Of a stretch of 64,000 bases of DNA, positions 38,057 through 49,910 are shown one piece after another. Under the pieces are notes generated by a model, which had not been told where the DNA came from, ran no database searches, and was given only the letters and a program-made list of their open reading frames with translations. Both the position numbers and the translations under genes were made by a program. Source of the DNA: Anthoceros angustus (Eukaryota > Streptophyta > Anthocerotopsida > Anthocerotales > Anthocerotaceae); NCBI GenBank assembly GCA_010909165.1, contig VJWM01000172.1, positions 186,001 through 250,000 on the forward strand, written 5' to 3'. The stretch's first letter is position 1; every line of letters begins with the position of its first letter.

Positions 38057-41000
38057 ATGGCGAGCGTGGGTCTCCTCTTCCACCACGCCCGACCTCGGTA
38101 CTCTCTTATTATATCCCCTCCTGCACCTCCCTCGATCTCCTCCCCGCGCCCATGCGTTGTGGGCGTCGCGACTGCGGGATATTCTAATCCCACCTGCCGA
38201 TCGCGATCGCAGCTGCTGTCCGTGCTCGCACGCGCACGCGCCCGCTGCCGCGCCTGGTGTGCTTCCACCATGGGGGTGGAGAATTTGCATGCGGAGGCGG
38301 TGGCTGCGGCGCCTGCGACCGTGATCAAGGCGCCCTCTGATGAGCGGGAGTACGAGGTGCTGCGGCTGCGCAACGGCATTGTGGCGCTGCTGATTCACGA
38401 TCCGCACATAAAGGTTGCGGATGCCGATGCCCAGGAGCGGAAAGGCGGGAAGCGGCCGCTGGGGGATGTGGATGAGGAAGACGAGGATGATGATGATGAT
38501 GATGATGACTATGTGGTTGGGGAGGACGGGGACGTGGAGGCCGACGATGGGGATTCCTGGGTGACTGATGATGGGGATGCGCATGAGGGTGGGCACGTGC
38601 ACGGAGAGCATTGTACTCACGAGCTGCATGAACACTGTGACGAAATGGAGGATAGCGATATGGAGAGTGGGGAGGAGGAGGACAGTGATGAAGGAAGTGG
38701 GCCTGGCGGGGCTGGGAGCCTGGCTCCGACGAAGAAGGTTGGTGTTTCTCTGCTTGGAATCGGGCAAATTCAGTGGTGCGGTGAGCATGAATTGGTGTGC
38801 AGAGTCGTAGCTTGCAATCTGGATGTGGAGGATCGGAATTCGGTGGTGGGTTTAAACCCTAAACCCTCCTCTTGGTGCATCGTGAATTCCTGCTGACTGG
38901 AATTTCTCATGCAGGCAGCTGCAGCGATGTGTGTGGGTGTGGGGAGCTTTTCGGATCCGGCTGATGCTCAAGGTCTTGCGCACTTCCTTGGTAAGGATTC
39001 TGCCCTCTGACATCAGTGGATGCTGCATTAGTTTTCTGGTTTTGGATTGGTTGCCTTTGTTTTTTGACTCAATGTCTCCATTTTCGTTCTGGAATTCTGC
39101 AGAGCACATGCTGTTCATGGGCAGCGAAAAGTTTTCTGACGAAAATGAGGTGTGGAGCTGACTTATGGTGGATGCAAAGCCTTGAGTATTTCTGGCAATT
39201 CTGGTGTAGGCCCGTCGTTGGCTAACATGGAACTTGTTTTTGATGCCCTGCACGGTTGGCAGATCTGACCGACAACTTTACTGGCCTGGTCCTGCAGTAT
39301 GACACGTTCTTGTCACAACACGGGGGTGGGTCAAACGCTTTTACTGACACAGAGTTCACATGCTACCACTTTGATGTGAGTCACAACTACTTGAAACCTG
39401 CCCTTGACAGGTACAATCTCTTTCCGGATATGACCCAAAGAGCTGGTCTAGACAAGTGTTACGTAGCTTCGTGGTCTGATTGCTGTTGTGTGACCTGAGG
39501 TTCTTGTTCCCCTGTTTTAACAGGTTTTCACAATTCTTTATAGCACCCTTGGTTAAGGCTGATGCTATGGAACGTGAAGTTCAGGCAGTTGAGTCAGGTA
39601 TGCTGTAAATATTCGCAGGGTGACTGGTTTGAATCCCTGAACCACTGAGCATTACCTACATATTTCATAGTTTTCATCTTGATGAGTAATTGATTAGCAG
39701 CAGAAACTATCATTTTCCCAGCTATTGCATTGGCAGAGGCAGAGTCGAAGATTTCAGGAGGTCGTTGACGTGGAAGAATGCTGCTTGTGACAGAATTCAA
39801 TCAAGTTCTACAAAGTGATAGCGCCCGCCTCCTGCAGCTCCAATGTCACACGGCCCATCCTTCCCACCCGTTCCACAGTTTCTCTTGGGGTATGGATGGC
39901 CCTGAGTTGTCAGGCTGGCCACCATCACTGCTGCTTTTCTTCATGAAAATTATGTGTGCAGTGTTTTCTCTGGAGAAATCTCATTCTGAGCATGATGGCT
40001 GCAGGTAACCGCAAGAGTTTGAGTGACCCCGTGTCCAAGGGAGTGGACATGAGAAGCAAGCTGTTGGAGTTGTATAACCAGCACTATCTTGGTGGTCGTA
40101 TGAAACTAACCGTTCTTGGTGGAGGTGGGTGGTAAGCTCTAAGTAGCTGCAGTACATTTCTGGTTGCTGATGCCAATTTTTATGGTTGTAATGGAGAGGA
40201 ATTTTCCTGTGAATAGAGCCCTTAGCAACGCTGAAGAGCTGGGTCCTGGAGCTTTTTGACAAAGTACGTGATGGAGGTGATCAGCGGTTGCAATTTAGCT
40301 GGGAAGGGCCTATATGGGAATCTGGAAGAATCTACCGAGTAGAATCTGTCAAAGAGCAGCACCTGCTGTCTTTGATTTGGCCTCTGCCCTGTCTTGCTCA
40401 TGCATATCTAAAAAAGCCTCAAGACTACATTTCTCACCTTGTTGGACATGGTATAAACATTGATGAACCTAGCTCTTCATGGAGCCTACCTTTTCAGTTG
40501 TGTGTGTGTTTTACAATGCTTGTGTCGTTAATGTACTTACTCTTCTTCCTGAACAGAGGGAGCTGGAAGCCTGTTGTCACTCTTAAAATTGAAGGGTTGG
40601 GCGATAGGGCTATCGGCTGGGGTCGGAGAAGGCGGTCATGAACGCAGCTCTGTGGGCTACATCTTTAACGTTAATATTCACCTAACAGATTCAGGCCTAG
40701 TAAAGGTTTGTAGCTGTGGAGCTTTCTCCTGCACAGCTAGGTTGTATATTCTAGTACTTGTGGTGCTTTTGTAAGCCTTTTGCTTTCTGCCCCCAACATT
40801 GTTCATTGTTTTCCCTTTGTAGGTCCACGATGTTATTGGACTAGTGTTTCAGTACCTGAAGATGCTGCGGGAAGTTAAACCTCAGGAATGGGTTTTTCAA
40901 GAACTACAATCAATGGCTATGATGGAGTTCAAATTTGCAGAAGAGGAGTCTGCCGACAATTACACAGTGCGCTTAGCAAGTACAGCTTGAACCTCATTGA

Positions 41001-43709
41001 CCAACCCTGCCTATTACAAGGTTGATTTCCAGGTTTGTGTGCTTATCATTGTCATGAATGTGATCTTGTTTCATTCTGCAGCAAACATGACTTATTACTC
41101 AAAAGAACACATCATCTATGGTGATTATGCTTTTGAGGAGTGGGATGCTGCGCTGGTGGAAGAGCTGTTGGCAAGTATGACTCCCTTGAGTATGAGGGTG
41201 GATCTATTGACAAAGCCTTTTGATAGGAATGCTCCAGGTAATTGTGCTCGGCTTGTCATTGCCCCTTGTAAATGTGCTGTCAAACCAAGCTGTTTGAATA
41301 CCTTCTGAGTGTTTAGCGACACTTGTAATTGTCACAGAGGTGCTTGGTTATTGGATCTTCGAACTATAACTGAGAAGTCTACTCACTTGTTGCTGACACT
41401 TTTTTCTTGGTGACATCAGATGTGCTATATGAACCGTGGTTTGAAGTCCCTTACACTGTGGAGATCATCTCTGCTGACATGTTGGCAGCCTGGGCTGATC
41501 CCCCTCATGTGGATGGAGCATTGCGTATGCCAGTGGTGAATGAGTTTATACCCCGCGACTTCAGTCTGAGGTGTGAGGACAATGCAAATTCAGTTTCAGA
41601 GGTCTCCGATGTGCCAAAGGTTATTGTGGATGAGCCTTGCCTCAAGTTATGGTACAAGATGGACACAACCTTCAAGACTCCCCGTGCAAACACATACTTT
41701 TCAGTAACAACTAAGGCAGCTTCAGAAAATGTTCGAGCATCAGTGTTGACAGACTTGTATCTGAAAACACTGGAAGATGACTTGAATGAAACTATCTATC
41801 TGGTATGTCTTTCCCACATCCTGCAGTGTGTGAGTGCGTTTGACCCTTGCATGTGAGTGGTTTCAGTTTGCGAGTAATCCAACTGTAAGGGATTCTGTCC
41901 TGTCTTTTTTCCAGGCCAATGTTGCAAAGCTGGAATCCTCTCTTTCAGCTGCTGGTGATAAGTTGGAAATTAAACTATATGGGTTCAATGAAAAGCTCCT
42001 TGTCTTGGCAAGGAAGATTGGCGAGAGGATCAGCGCACTGTCTCCTAAAGCTGATCGCTTTCAGGTTTTGTTCAGTATCCTCTTAGGATGTCTCTGCAGA
42101 CCAGCTAAGCTAAGAAAGGGGGCTATGTGAATTTCACGGGAGTCAATTGTTTAGACGCTAATGATACCATGACTGGGATCGATAACAGATAGCCAAGGAG
42201 GAGTTGGAGAAAGTGTATCGCAATGCGAATATGAAGCCCTTGAAGCACTCTAGCTATTTGCGTCTAAAGGTGTTGAAGGAGAGGTTTTGGTGTGTTGAGG
42301 ACAAGCTCGAAGTTCTCTTGACTTTAGGTCTGGCTGACCTGGCTGCTTTTATTCCTCGCCTTTTTGAACAGGTAGTTGCTCCTTGTGTGTCTCTTCTGTA
42401 ATTCAAAGTCTTTCTGCAGGACATTGGAGGTAGCCTCTTCATATGCCTCAGTATCCTAACTGATTTGTTTCTGTTCATTGCAGACTTACATTGAAGGGCT
42501 TTGCCATGGTAATTTAACCAGGGATGAGGCTGTCAGCATTGCTAACACGTTTAAAACGTATCTGGTTGCCCAAGAACTTCCAGAGGAGTCGAGATATCGT
42601 GATACAATTATCAAACTACCTCTTGGTTCCTCATTTATTTACTCAACAAAGGTCAAGAATGAATCAGAAGAGAACTCGGTTGTTGAGGTATGGCCAGTAC
42701 ATGTTTGGCCACCATTCAGCTTGCAGGACTTGGGCTCTTTAATAATGCCCCATATCTTGCAGGTGTACTATCAAGCTGACCAAGATATGGGTGAGAAGTC
42801 AATACGATCACGGGCATTGGTTGACCTTTTTGAGCAACTTGCTTTTGAACCGTGTTTCAATCAGTTGAGGTAATTACTGTCCCGGCTTTAAGACTAGCAA
42901 GCTCTTCTCTTGTCGTGAGCCTGTTCGACAGTCTGGCTGACGAATTGCTACTTCTGCAGGACCAAAGAGCAGCTCGGATACCGAGTGGATTGTGGAGTAC
43001 GGGTAACATACCGAGTCCATGGCTTTTGCTTCCGCGTGCAGTCAGCAAAGTATAACCCTGCGTTCCTTCAAGAAAGAGTTGATGCTTTTACGGCTGACTT
43101 GAAGCGGATTCTGGTATGCAGTTTTTGTTCTTTGCTCGTGTTTACCTCACGACTGCTGCAGCCGATGCACCCTTGACTCGTTTGTTGAACCAACAAGGCA
43201 AGTTTCTGGTGTGCAGGATGACATGGAAGATGATGAGTTCCATAAATACAGGGAGTCTCTTATTGCTGTGAAACTAGAAAAGGACCATTCTTTGGTGAAT
43301 GAAACGGAGCGGCATTGGGAGCAAATATGGGATCAGCGGTATGGCTGTAGCAAATGAATCTTCTGCACCCCCTTTAGCAAGTGAAACCCCGCCACTACCT
43401 TACGGATCTTCCGTTCTTGAGCGTGTATGTGGTTTTTTATTATGTTCTTGGGTTGTCTTCAGGTACTTATTCGAGTCAAGGAAGCTGCTGGCTGCCGATG
43501 TGGGAAACATCTCGAAGTCAGACATCATTGATTGGTACAACAAATTTTTGGACGTGGGCTCACCCTCGCGCAGGAAGCTCATGGTGCATATCTGGGGCTG
43601 CAATACTAAACCAGACTCCAACTCGGACAAGGCGAGCGATAGCACAGTTTCTATTGAAGACATCGCGGCATTCAAGAAGAGCAGCGAATTTTTTGGCCGT
43701 GTAGGTTAG
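38057..43709 (+). CDS. Nardilysin-type M16 metalloprotease, 19 exons
   Basis: Zinc endopeptidase of the insulysin/nardilysin family. Exons: 38057-38737, 38915-38990, 39103-39149, 39298-39410, 39524-39597, 39794-39889, 40005-40124, 40217-40450, 40557-40705, 40823-40979, 41082-41237, 41420-41802, 41915-42064, 42189-42371, 42484-42687, 42763-42869, 42960-43113, 43217-43338, 43463-43709. They give 1150 residues with all phases closing. The inverted zinc motif HFLEH is split by intron 2 (HFL|EH) and the third ligand region is MEREVQAVESEF. The N-terminal acidic insertion (about residues 130-225) is the nardilysin signature and also carries many His. Later landmarks are LHLTDSG-type IHLTDSGLVK, ANTYFSVTTKAA, LEIKLYGFNEKL, TKEQLGY and YRVHGFCFRVQS. 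Residues 1-71 look like a basic transit peptide. An alternative start at 38270 (accATGGgg) would omit them. A small out-of-frame ATG lies upstream at 38047. Confidence 0.95.
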
Positions 43710-44331
43710 GGTTCGCGGTCGTCGTATATTCTTCAGCCACTATTTTTTGTGCCCTGTTGGCCGGACACATTTTTTGAAATACGAAGACTTCCGAAGGGAA
43801 GTGTGGCCAGCCGCCATGTGTGTTTCAGATTCCGCCTCGTTTGATGTCCTCCCAACAATGTTATACGGCAACCTACGCAAGAACCACGAACAAGAAACAA
43901 AGATGTTTCAACGGAGCCACGTGCCGAAGACAGCCAGTTGCAGGCCGCCAGGTCCGGGTGTTCATCTGTTGGACAGCTGGGCCTCTCTGACAAGTAGTGG
44001 ACAGGTGGCAAATAAGCAAGCACAGCGGAGACCATAAAGACTGCGCTCTCACTTCGCTAGATGCATTCAATCTCATCTCTTTCGCATTCAATTCTTCTTT
44101 CAGCGCACTTCCAAGCTCTGCACTTTCTGGGATACATAGAGAAGTGGCTTTCCTCAATCCTACAGAGCAACTGTTTCAGGAAGCGTGTGTCCCTCGTACT
44201 TGGCAGGAAGGAAGGTCTTCAATCTCTGGCAGGGGGAACTGCGCTGCAACCTGAGCAGGAGGAAGAGTGACGTTAAGCATTGCGGTTCAGCGGACAAGGA
44301 AGGCCTTCGAAGTGGAAGCTTGCTAGCGACA

Positions 44332-44556
44332 ATGCCGTACATTCCTTGCTGCGTGCAATGCGGCACCCACCAGAACTCCTGTGGATGCAAGGTGGTTGGC
44401 CCGACTGTTGGGTTTGTGGCCTTCGCAGTGGCCGCGCTGGTGGAGTGGCCTGTGGGTGCTGTTGTCTGGCTCTTCAAGCATCATAAGGGGCGCCGCATCA
44501 TACGCCACCCTGCCAACATCGTCTACCCCCGCGTCAGCAACGCCATCCCCATTTAA
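44332..44556 (+). CDS. Small conserved plant membrane protein, 74 aa
   Basis: A single exon from the ATG at 44332 to the stop at 44556. It begins MPYIPCCVQCGTHQNSCGCK, with five cysteines in the first 20 residues arranged like a small metal-binding knuckle. A hydrophobic segment follows (VVGPTVGFVAFAVAALVEWP and on to VVWLF, one or two membrane spans), then a basic tail (KHHKGRRIIRHPANIVYP). I recall similar short uncharacterised proteins in land plants, so it is likely real despite its size. The frame is open upstream to 44185 without an ATG. The function is unknown. It is convergent with the F-box gene. Confidence 0.7.
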   Translation: MPYIPCCVQCGTHQNSCGCKVVGPTVGFVAFAVAALVEWPVGAVVWLFKHHKGRRIIRHPANIVYPRVSNAIPI

Positions 44557-44810
44557 ATGCATCAAATGCAAGACTGGAAGGACAAGGCCCCAAGGCCCCA
44601 TCTCGGCAGAGTCCCAGAGCTTAGGAGTGACCAACATTCAGGACATGCGCAATACTCGCAGGGAACCTTTCATTGCCTTGCAGAGCATCTGCTTGGGACC
44701 TGTACAGTAGGCTGACTGTATCAATAAAGGGGCATAGTTGCCAATTGCACAATTCAGACACGTTTCCTCGCTCACCCTTGCACCTTCCATGACCTCGGCC
44801 TGTTTGCAAC

Positions 44811-46136
44811 TTACAGCTCCACGGGCAGACAATGGATTATAGAAGCCACAAGAAAATCACAGGGCGCTACATCTGACCACACCACCCTCCCTATGATGTC
44901 GTCTTGCCGCACCTCCCCTAGCTCTAAAGCTGTAGTCACTAGCTCAGACTGCCTCCTCAACTCCCTCTTGCTTGGCCCTACCACATACAGCTTCCCCTTA
45001 CTGCCAGCAAGAATTGGCCCACATTTCAACCTGGGTAGCTTCTTGCCGCTGTCCCTCAAGTTGAGCGCCCTCCACAAATCCATGCCAGGATCATAGCCTA
45101 GAATATCGTTCCAGTGATTAGAACAGAAGAGAAAATTCCTGGCAATGGCTGCCTTTCCCTTCCACCCACTCTCCAGATTCCTTGAGATGGGCTCCCAGAG
45201 GTCCAACCCAGGTTCGAACACTATCCCTCCCGAGTCCGAGAAGCAGTATATCCTTCCTCCCAACACCACGCTCCCGTGCATCCACCGAGATCTAACTGCA
45301 GGACCACTCTGCACTACACTCCACCTATTGGTCTCCGGATCATACACCTCTGCCCAGGCATGGGAGCCCGCCCAGCACCCTCCAAACACGTAGATCTTGC
45401 CCTCCACTGTACCAGCCGCAGGAAACTCTCTGCGTACCCGCATCGGAGGCCCTAAAGCCCACTCACCCTTCAAAGGGTCGAATACCCACACTTGCTTGGA
45501 AGCAATGCCTCCCCGCAATCCTCCCATCAGAAAAACTTTAAAATTCACAACGGAGCATGCAGCACCGATAGGATGCCCGGGCAGGGACGGCAGCACACGC
45601 CAGCGCTGCTGCGAGACCTCAAAAGCTCTCCAGTGGTAACTCCCCTTGAAATCTCTCAACATTACGTACAGCCATTCTTCACAAAGGCCTTGCGAAGCCC
45701 TGAGGTAAAAAATGTTGGGATGCGATGAAGAACTCAGCATGTCCCGCCATGCCCTGCAAACCCCTCGCAGAACTCCATGAAAGTAGAAGGGAACCCGGAT
45801 CAGGCACTGCAGCGCCAAATCGTAGGGCAACCCTGGAATCAGCTCCTGGCAGCCCTCCCCTCCTCTGCTCGGCGCCCTCGGCGGGGCAACCTCGGCCCGT
45901 CTTGCAAACCCTAGCGCATCATCGTCCACAAACTCTCCAACCGTCTCCTGCAATTCGTCAGCCACTGTCTGCAGGAGCAAGGTCGTTTCCCGCAATGCGG
46001 CCTTGTGATCCAGGTCGAAGCTCGTGGAGCCCTCCCAGCCTCCTACATCCGGAACGCTCTCCAAGCATCTCCCAACCACGGTGTCGTCTCTTGACGCCAG
46101 GCCGATTCTCCCCTCACCCTCGCCTGCCATTGGCAT
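44811..46136 (-). CDS. F-box/kelch-repeat protein, intronless
   Basis: Substrate-recognition subunit of an SCF ubiquitin ligase. A single frame gives 441 residues from the ATG at 46136 (MPMAGEGEG). The F-box lies at about residues 95-138 (LIPGLPYDLALQCLIRVPFY then GVCRAWRDML) and is followed by kelch blades, e.g. VVNFKVFLMGGLRGG, KIYVFGGCWAGSHAW with EVYDPETNRWSVVQ, and GSVVLGGRIYCFSD. This is the usual plant F-box-plus-kelch layout and length. Substrate unknown. It is divergent from the CIPK-like kinase with about 690 bp between starts. Confidence 0.92.
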   Translation of the reverse strand: MPMAGEGEGRIGLASRDDTVVGRCLESVPDVGGWEGSTSFDLDHKAALRETTLLLQTVADELQETVGEFVDDDALGFARRAEVAPPRAPSRGGEGCQELIPGLPYDLALQCLIRVPFYFHGVLRGVCRAWRDMLSSSSHPNIFYLRASQGLCEEWLYVMLRDFKGSYHWRAFEVSQQRWRVLPSLPGHPIGAACSVVNFKVFLMGGLRGGIASKQVWVFDPLKGEWALGPPMRVRREFPAAGTVEGKIYVFGGCWAGSHAWAEVYDPETNRWSVVQSGPAVRSRWMHGSVVLGGRIYCFSDSGGIVFEPGLDLWEPISRNLESGWKGKAAIARNFLFCSNHWNDILGYDPGMDLWRALNLRDSGKKLPRLKCGPILAGSKGKLYVVGPSKRELRRQSELVTTALELGEVRQDDIIGRVVWSDVAPCDFLVASIIHCLPVEL

Positions 46137-46823
46137 AAGCAAGGGATTTCCCGCTCCTCGATTTTTGTCACCAAATTACTCGCCAAAATCTCTCCTCACT
46201 TGCAAATGATAATGCGAAGCCATGACACACACAATTGCAGCGATGAGGAATTGGATGCAGGATACCTAATCAGCCATGGAAGATTTTGCCCTACCGTACG
46301 AAGCGGGTTGCAGCAGCGCAGCTGGGAGAGTGGTGCACCATCGCTCTGGAGGAAAACACAAGAAAATTTCACCTTCCGCTCCCATGGCAGAGGCAGGACG
46401 CTCCGGAATCCACAATCAGAAGGGCCAACGGACAGGGCAGAGGTCGGGTAGGATCCGGAGGAGCTCGGCCGATCAGTCGCGCAATTCCGCTTCCCGATGC
46501 CGGCCCCCGCGCGACCGACGCGAAATGCCCTACGCAAAATGCTCGTACGCAAGTTTCGCCAGGGGTTTCGCCGGTTAAGTTCTCGGGCTCGCGTTCGCAA
46601 CTGTCTGAACTGCTCGTCTTGGCGCGGCGTGGAGGGTGGAGGAAGCTGAACCTGCCCATCGGCGTCTGCTTGCTTGCGGCGTGTTGTCACCCGCGCCTGG
46701 CTATGGTCTCGGCCAGACCCCTGTCGCTCAGTCGGATTTCTGCGTGCAGGACGCGGCATGGCCTTCGTCTGGCTATGGAGGTCGACCGGGAGGGACCCAA
46801 GGCTGACCAAGAGAGCGAGGACC

Positions 46824-48524
46824 ATGGCTGATTTCCTGGAAGAGCTCCCGGATCGAGCTGCACCCAAACCCTATCTGCATCGGCCCCAGCTACTTGTGGC
46901 TGCTCGATCGCTGCCGTTTGTAGCTTCGAGTTGCTTCCCGAGCCCCGTCAACCAGAGTGTCAGGTGTACAGAGCTCTTGACCTGCGTCAAGCATCTCCCA
47001 ATCTGGCAGGAGAGTCGTTGTCCAGTGTCATACCCGTCTGCTGGATGTTCTGTTCATGGCGGAACAAGTAGGTTTTTTAGTGGAGTAACTGGCCAAGGTC
47101 CCGGAGATGCAGGTGCAGCACCGGTACCCTCCCATGAAGTTGTGCTGCGCTATGGTCCTTTCCGCGACGACGTTAGGATCGGGAGGTATAAGATGGGAAA
47201 GACTCTCGGGTCAGGAAGCTATGGCTTGGTCAGGGCGGGCTTCAATGCCGAGACGGGGGATGTGGTGGCCGTCAAGATTATGAATAAGAGAATGGAGGCA
47301 TTTAAAGTGGCTCGTTGTAAGGACCAACTCCGTCGGGAGATCTTTGCAATGACTAAGGTGTCTCATCCGAACATTGTCCAGCTGCTGGAAGTGATGGCTT
47401 CCAAGGAGAGGATCTTTTTGGTGATGGAGCTTGTGCCCGGTGGAGATCTGGAGAATAGTGTGCGAGCCAGACCGCAGAAGCTAACCGAGGCCCAAGCAAG
47501 ACGATACTTCCAGCAAATTCTGACGGCAGTGGACTTCTGCCACCTGAAGGGCGTGTATCACAGAGACCTGAAGCCTGCGAACGTTCTTTTGGATGCGGAT
47601 GACAACGCCAAAGTTGCAGATTTCGGGTTGGGCGCCCTAGCAGACACAGACAACATGACGTATTTCACGGCCGACCTCTTACTGAAGTCGCAGGTTGGAA
47701 CTCCTCTGTTCATGGCTCCGGAGATCCTTGATTACACAACGAAACCGCAGGAGGGTAGTGCAGCGGGCTACAGCGGAGCCAAAGCTGACGTCTTCTCTTG
47801 TGGAGTTATCCTGTACTATCTACTTTCAAAGCAGGTCCCGTTCAGTTGGAGGGCTTCGATGCCAGAACTTCAGCGCCACAAGTTGCAAGCACAGTACCCT
47901 CCCTGGCCCACGGAGATCTGTGCCGACGCTCGGAAGCTTATTACCAGCATGCTACATCCCATCCCTGCCAATCGCATTGCGATGGCATCGATCTTCAAGG
48001 ACAGATGGTTCACGCAGGACTTGCGGCCTTCGAACTTCCGGATGGTGAAGAAGGTGGCCGCCAGCCTTGAGGAAATCGACAAAGCCTTCAAGGAACCGCT
48101 CCCCCTGGATCGTAGCAAGCTGAAGCCGGCCAAGCCTAATGCATTCGCTTTGATAGCGGGTGCACCAAGCTTCAATCTGGGACACATGGTACAAGACAAG
48201 CACACAGAATGGGAGGAGAGGCGATATATATCGAAGCTCCCAGCTCTCGAGATTCTGGGGAAGATTGCAGATACTGTGTCGCGTTTTGGCTACAACGCTC
48301 AATGCAGAGGATACAAAGTAAGGTTGGACGCAGCAGTGCCTAGCCGGCAAGGACCGCTTTGCATCTTAGCAGAAGTGTTCCAAGCAGACGACGACCTCGT
48401 CATCGTGGAGGTCCGCAAAGTGGTTGGGGATTCCAAGGAATTCAAGATCTTCTTTATTAAGTTCACTACGGCACTCGAGAATGTCCTCGAGCTTGTTGAA
48501 TGGACTCCAGACTTCGAAGATTAA
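46824..48524 (+). CDS. Divergent CBL-interacting-type (SnRK3/CIPK-like) protein kinase
   Basis: Ser/Thr kinase of the CIPK type, expected to be activated by calcium-sensing CBL proteins. The ATG at 46824 (accATGGctg) gives 566 residues, intronless; an upstream ATG at 46758 is possible. A long N-terminal extension (about 1-120) precedes the kinase domain (about 121-395), with GSGSYG loop, VAVKIM lysine, HRDLKPANVLL, DFG and APE all present, so it looks active. The regulatory part contains KPNAFALIAG (about 438-447), matching the CBL-binding NAF motif, and a C-terminal segment resembling the PPI/KA1-like region. Oddities are the extension (CIPKs usually start near the kinase domain), an activation segment with extra residues (DNMTYFTADLLLKSQVGTP) and KADVFSCGVILYYLL in place of the usual DxWSCGV. 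Confidence 0.85.
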   Translation: MADFLEELPDRAAPKPYLHRPQLLVAARSLPFVASSCFPSPVNQSVRCTELLTCVKHLPIWQESRCPVSYPSAGCSVHGGTSRFFSGVTGQGPGDAGAAPVPSHEVVLRYGPFRDDVRIGRYKMGKTLGSGSYGLVRAGFNAETGDVVAVKIMNKRMEAFKVARCKDQLRREIFAMTKVSHPNIVQLLEVMASKERIFLVMELVPGGDLENSVRARPQKLTEAQARRYFQQILTAVDFCHLKGVYHRDLKPANVLLDADDNAKVADFGLGALADTDNMTYFTADLLLKSQVGTPLFMAPEILDYTTKPQEGSAAGYSGAKADVFSCGVILYYLLSKQVPFSWRASMPELQRHKLQAQYPPWPTEICADARKLITSMLHPIPANRIAMASIFKDRWFTQDLRPSNFRMVKKVAASLEEIDKAFKEPLPLDRSKLKPAKPNAFALIAGAPSFNLGHMVQDKHTEWEERRYISKLPALEILGKIADTVSRFGYNAQCRGYKVRLDAAVPSRQGPLCILAEVFQADDDLVIVEVRKVVGDSKEFKIFFIKFTTALENVLELVEWTPDFED

Positions 48525-49736
48525 ACTTCTATGATGCTTAGAGGTCTGACTACCTTTTTCACTGAACTGAACTGAACTAAAGATCGCAATGTCTCATAAG
48601 ACGGACAGATACCACCTCGTAGGGTAGTTTATCTCTGTACAAGGTGCGGACAACCTAATGCATTGTTGGGTACCAAATTCGTGATGGAAGCTGCGCATCT
48701 GGTCTCAGCATGACTGTCTTGCCTCGGAAATACTTATCGTGGAACAGGTCGTCCACAAGCCTGCGACGCCACTTGCATCGGGCGGCACGTCTAGTGCGAT
48801 CCTCACCTCAAGGGTAGGGATGACCATGCCCTTATCACAAAACTGATTTCTAAGTAAAGAATGCCTGCTGCTGGCCTGGCTCTAGGGGATTGTTAGTCCC
48901 GGCATGTTAAACACCGCTCAAGGAGACCCCGCATGATGTCTTCACTATGTGCAATTTGCGCGTAGTTGTAGTCGCCCGGAAACATGTATCTCGGGTGCGT
49001 TTTCTTTTAACGTGTGTTTCTTAGTACACTTTATTTTTGTATGAAGAGTCCAAAGGCACACAAGGCAATGAAAATTTCGAAGAAAAGTTTGAAGATACAT
49101 AAGGTAAGATCTCACCATGCTGCTGTGCACGAAACTGATAACATTATCACAGAGGGCACTAGGTAGTAAGTTCATAGCCTTCATATACGTGGACCGAGTC
49201 AGGTGACCCGTGGAAAGTAATCGCATGGAATTGGTAGGAAAAACCGAAAAATGATATTTAAGAGTGATGTGTTTGGGCGGTGCAATCCACGTTCCATTGC
49301 GAAGGTCGTTGGCAGAGGAAAGGAGTTGGCGGCTAAGGCTACCAACGAACGGTAGGCCAAAAGGGTTGACAAAGTGGCCAGGGACATAAATGTGATGGTT
49401 GCCATGCGGGTTCAGCTGTCGAACTAGGGTGGTGAACAGACGGAGTGCATGACACGTAGTGTGGTAGGCATGCGGCAAGAGAACTGCAGCTGCCAATTGC
49501 AGAGGCTGCATGCAGGGCAAATCGGCGGGGGCGTAAATTGGGAGGCTCGATGCGGGCCGTTGCAGGCAAAGACGGTGGCAGACAGGATTTCGCATTAAGA
49601 ATCCATACCTGCGGCGACATGCGGAGTCAACAATAGGAGGACAGCGATGTCACCCCTGTCGTGAAGCGTGAAAAGTTTGGGACTACCGGTGTGCCGAGTA
49701 TGAGCTTGTCCCGGTGCAACTCCACCAATCTTAGCT
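48525..49736. other. Intergenic stretch without a clear gene
   Basis: 3' flank of the kinase gene, then unannotatable sequence. The only longer frame is 216 codons on the minus strand (49595-48945, ATG-started). It has no recognisable motif, a mixed His/Leu/Ser-rich composition and no obvious upstream signals. I give it low weight as a gene. Confidence 0.4.
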
Positions 49737-49910
49737 GTGAGGACTATGGGACTGCCTTGTCCCATGGGTGGGGCGATCCGGCGATCCGGTATGGGGCTGC
49801 CATGTCCCAAAAGCCCGGGATCCGGCGATCCGGCGGTGGGGCTGCCATGTCCCATGGGTGGGCTGTCGGCGATCGGCTATGGGGCTGCCATGTCCCATGG
49901 GCATCTGGTT
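49737..49910. repeat. GC-rich minisatellite with CCATGTCCCATGGG core
   Basis: Four to five imperfect units of about 40-50 bp, each with variants of gggctgccatgtcccatggg and ggcgatccggcgatccgg. The same core recurs at 52065-52210 and, more diverged, at 50636-50780, but not elsewhere that I see. It lies in intergenic sequence. Confidence 0.75.

Noticed and set aside
48945-49595. 216-codon minus-strand frame as a gene
   Set aside because: It has no recognisable motif, no homologue I know of and no supporting splice or promoter pattern. Kept only as a note in the intergenic entry.
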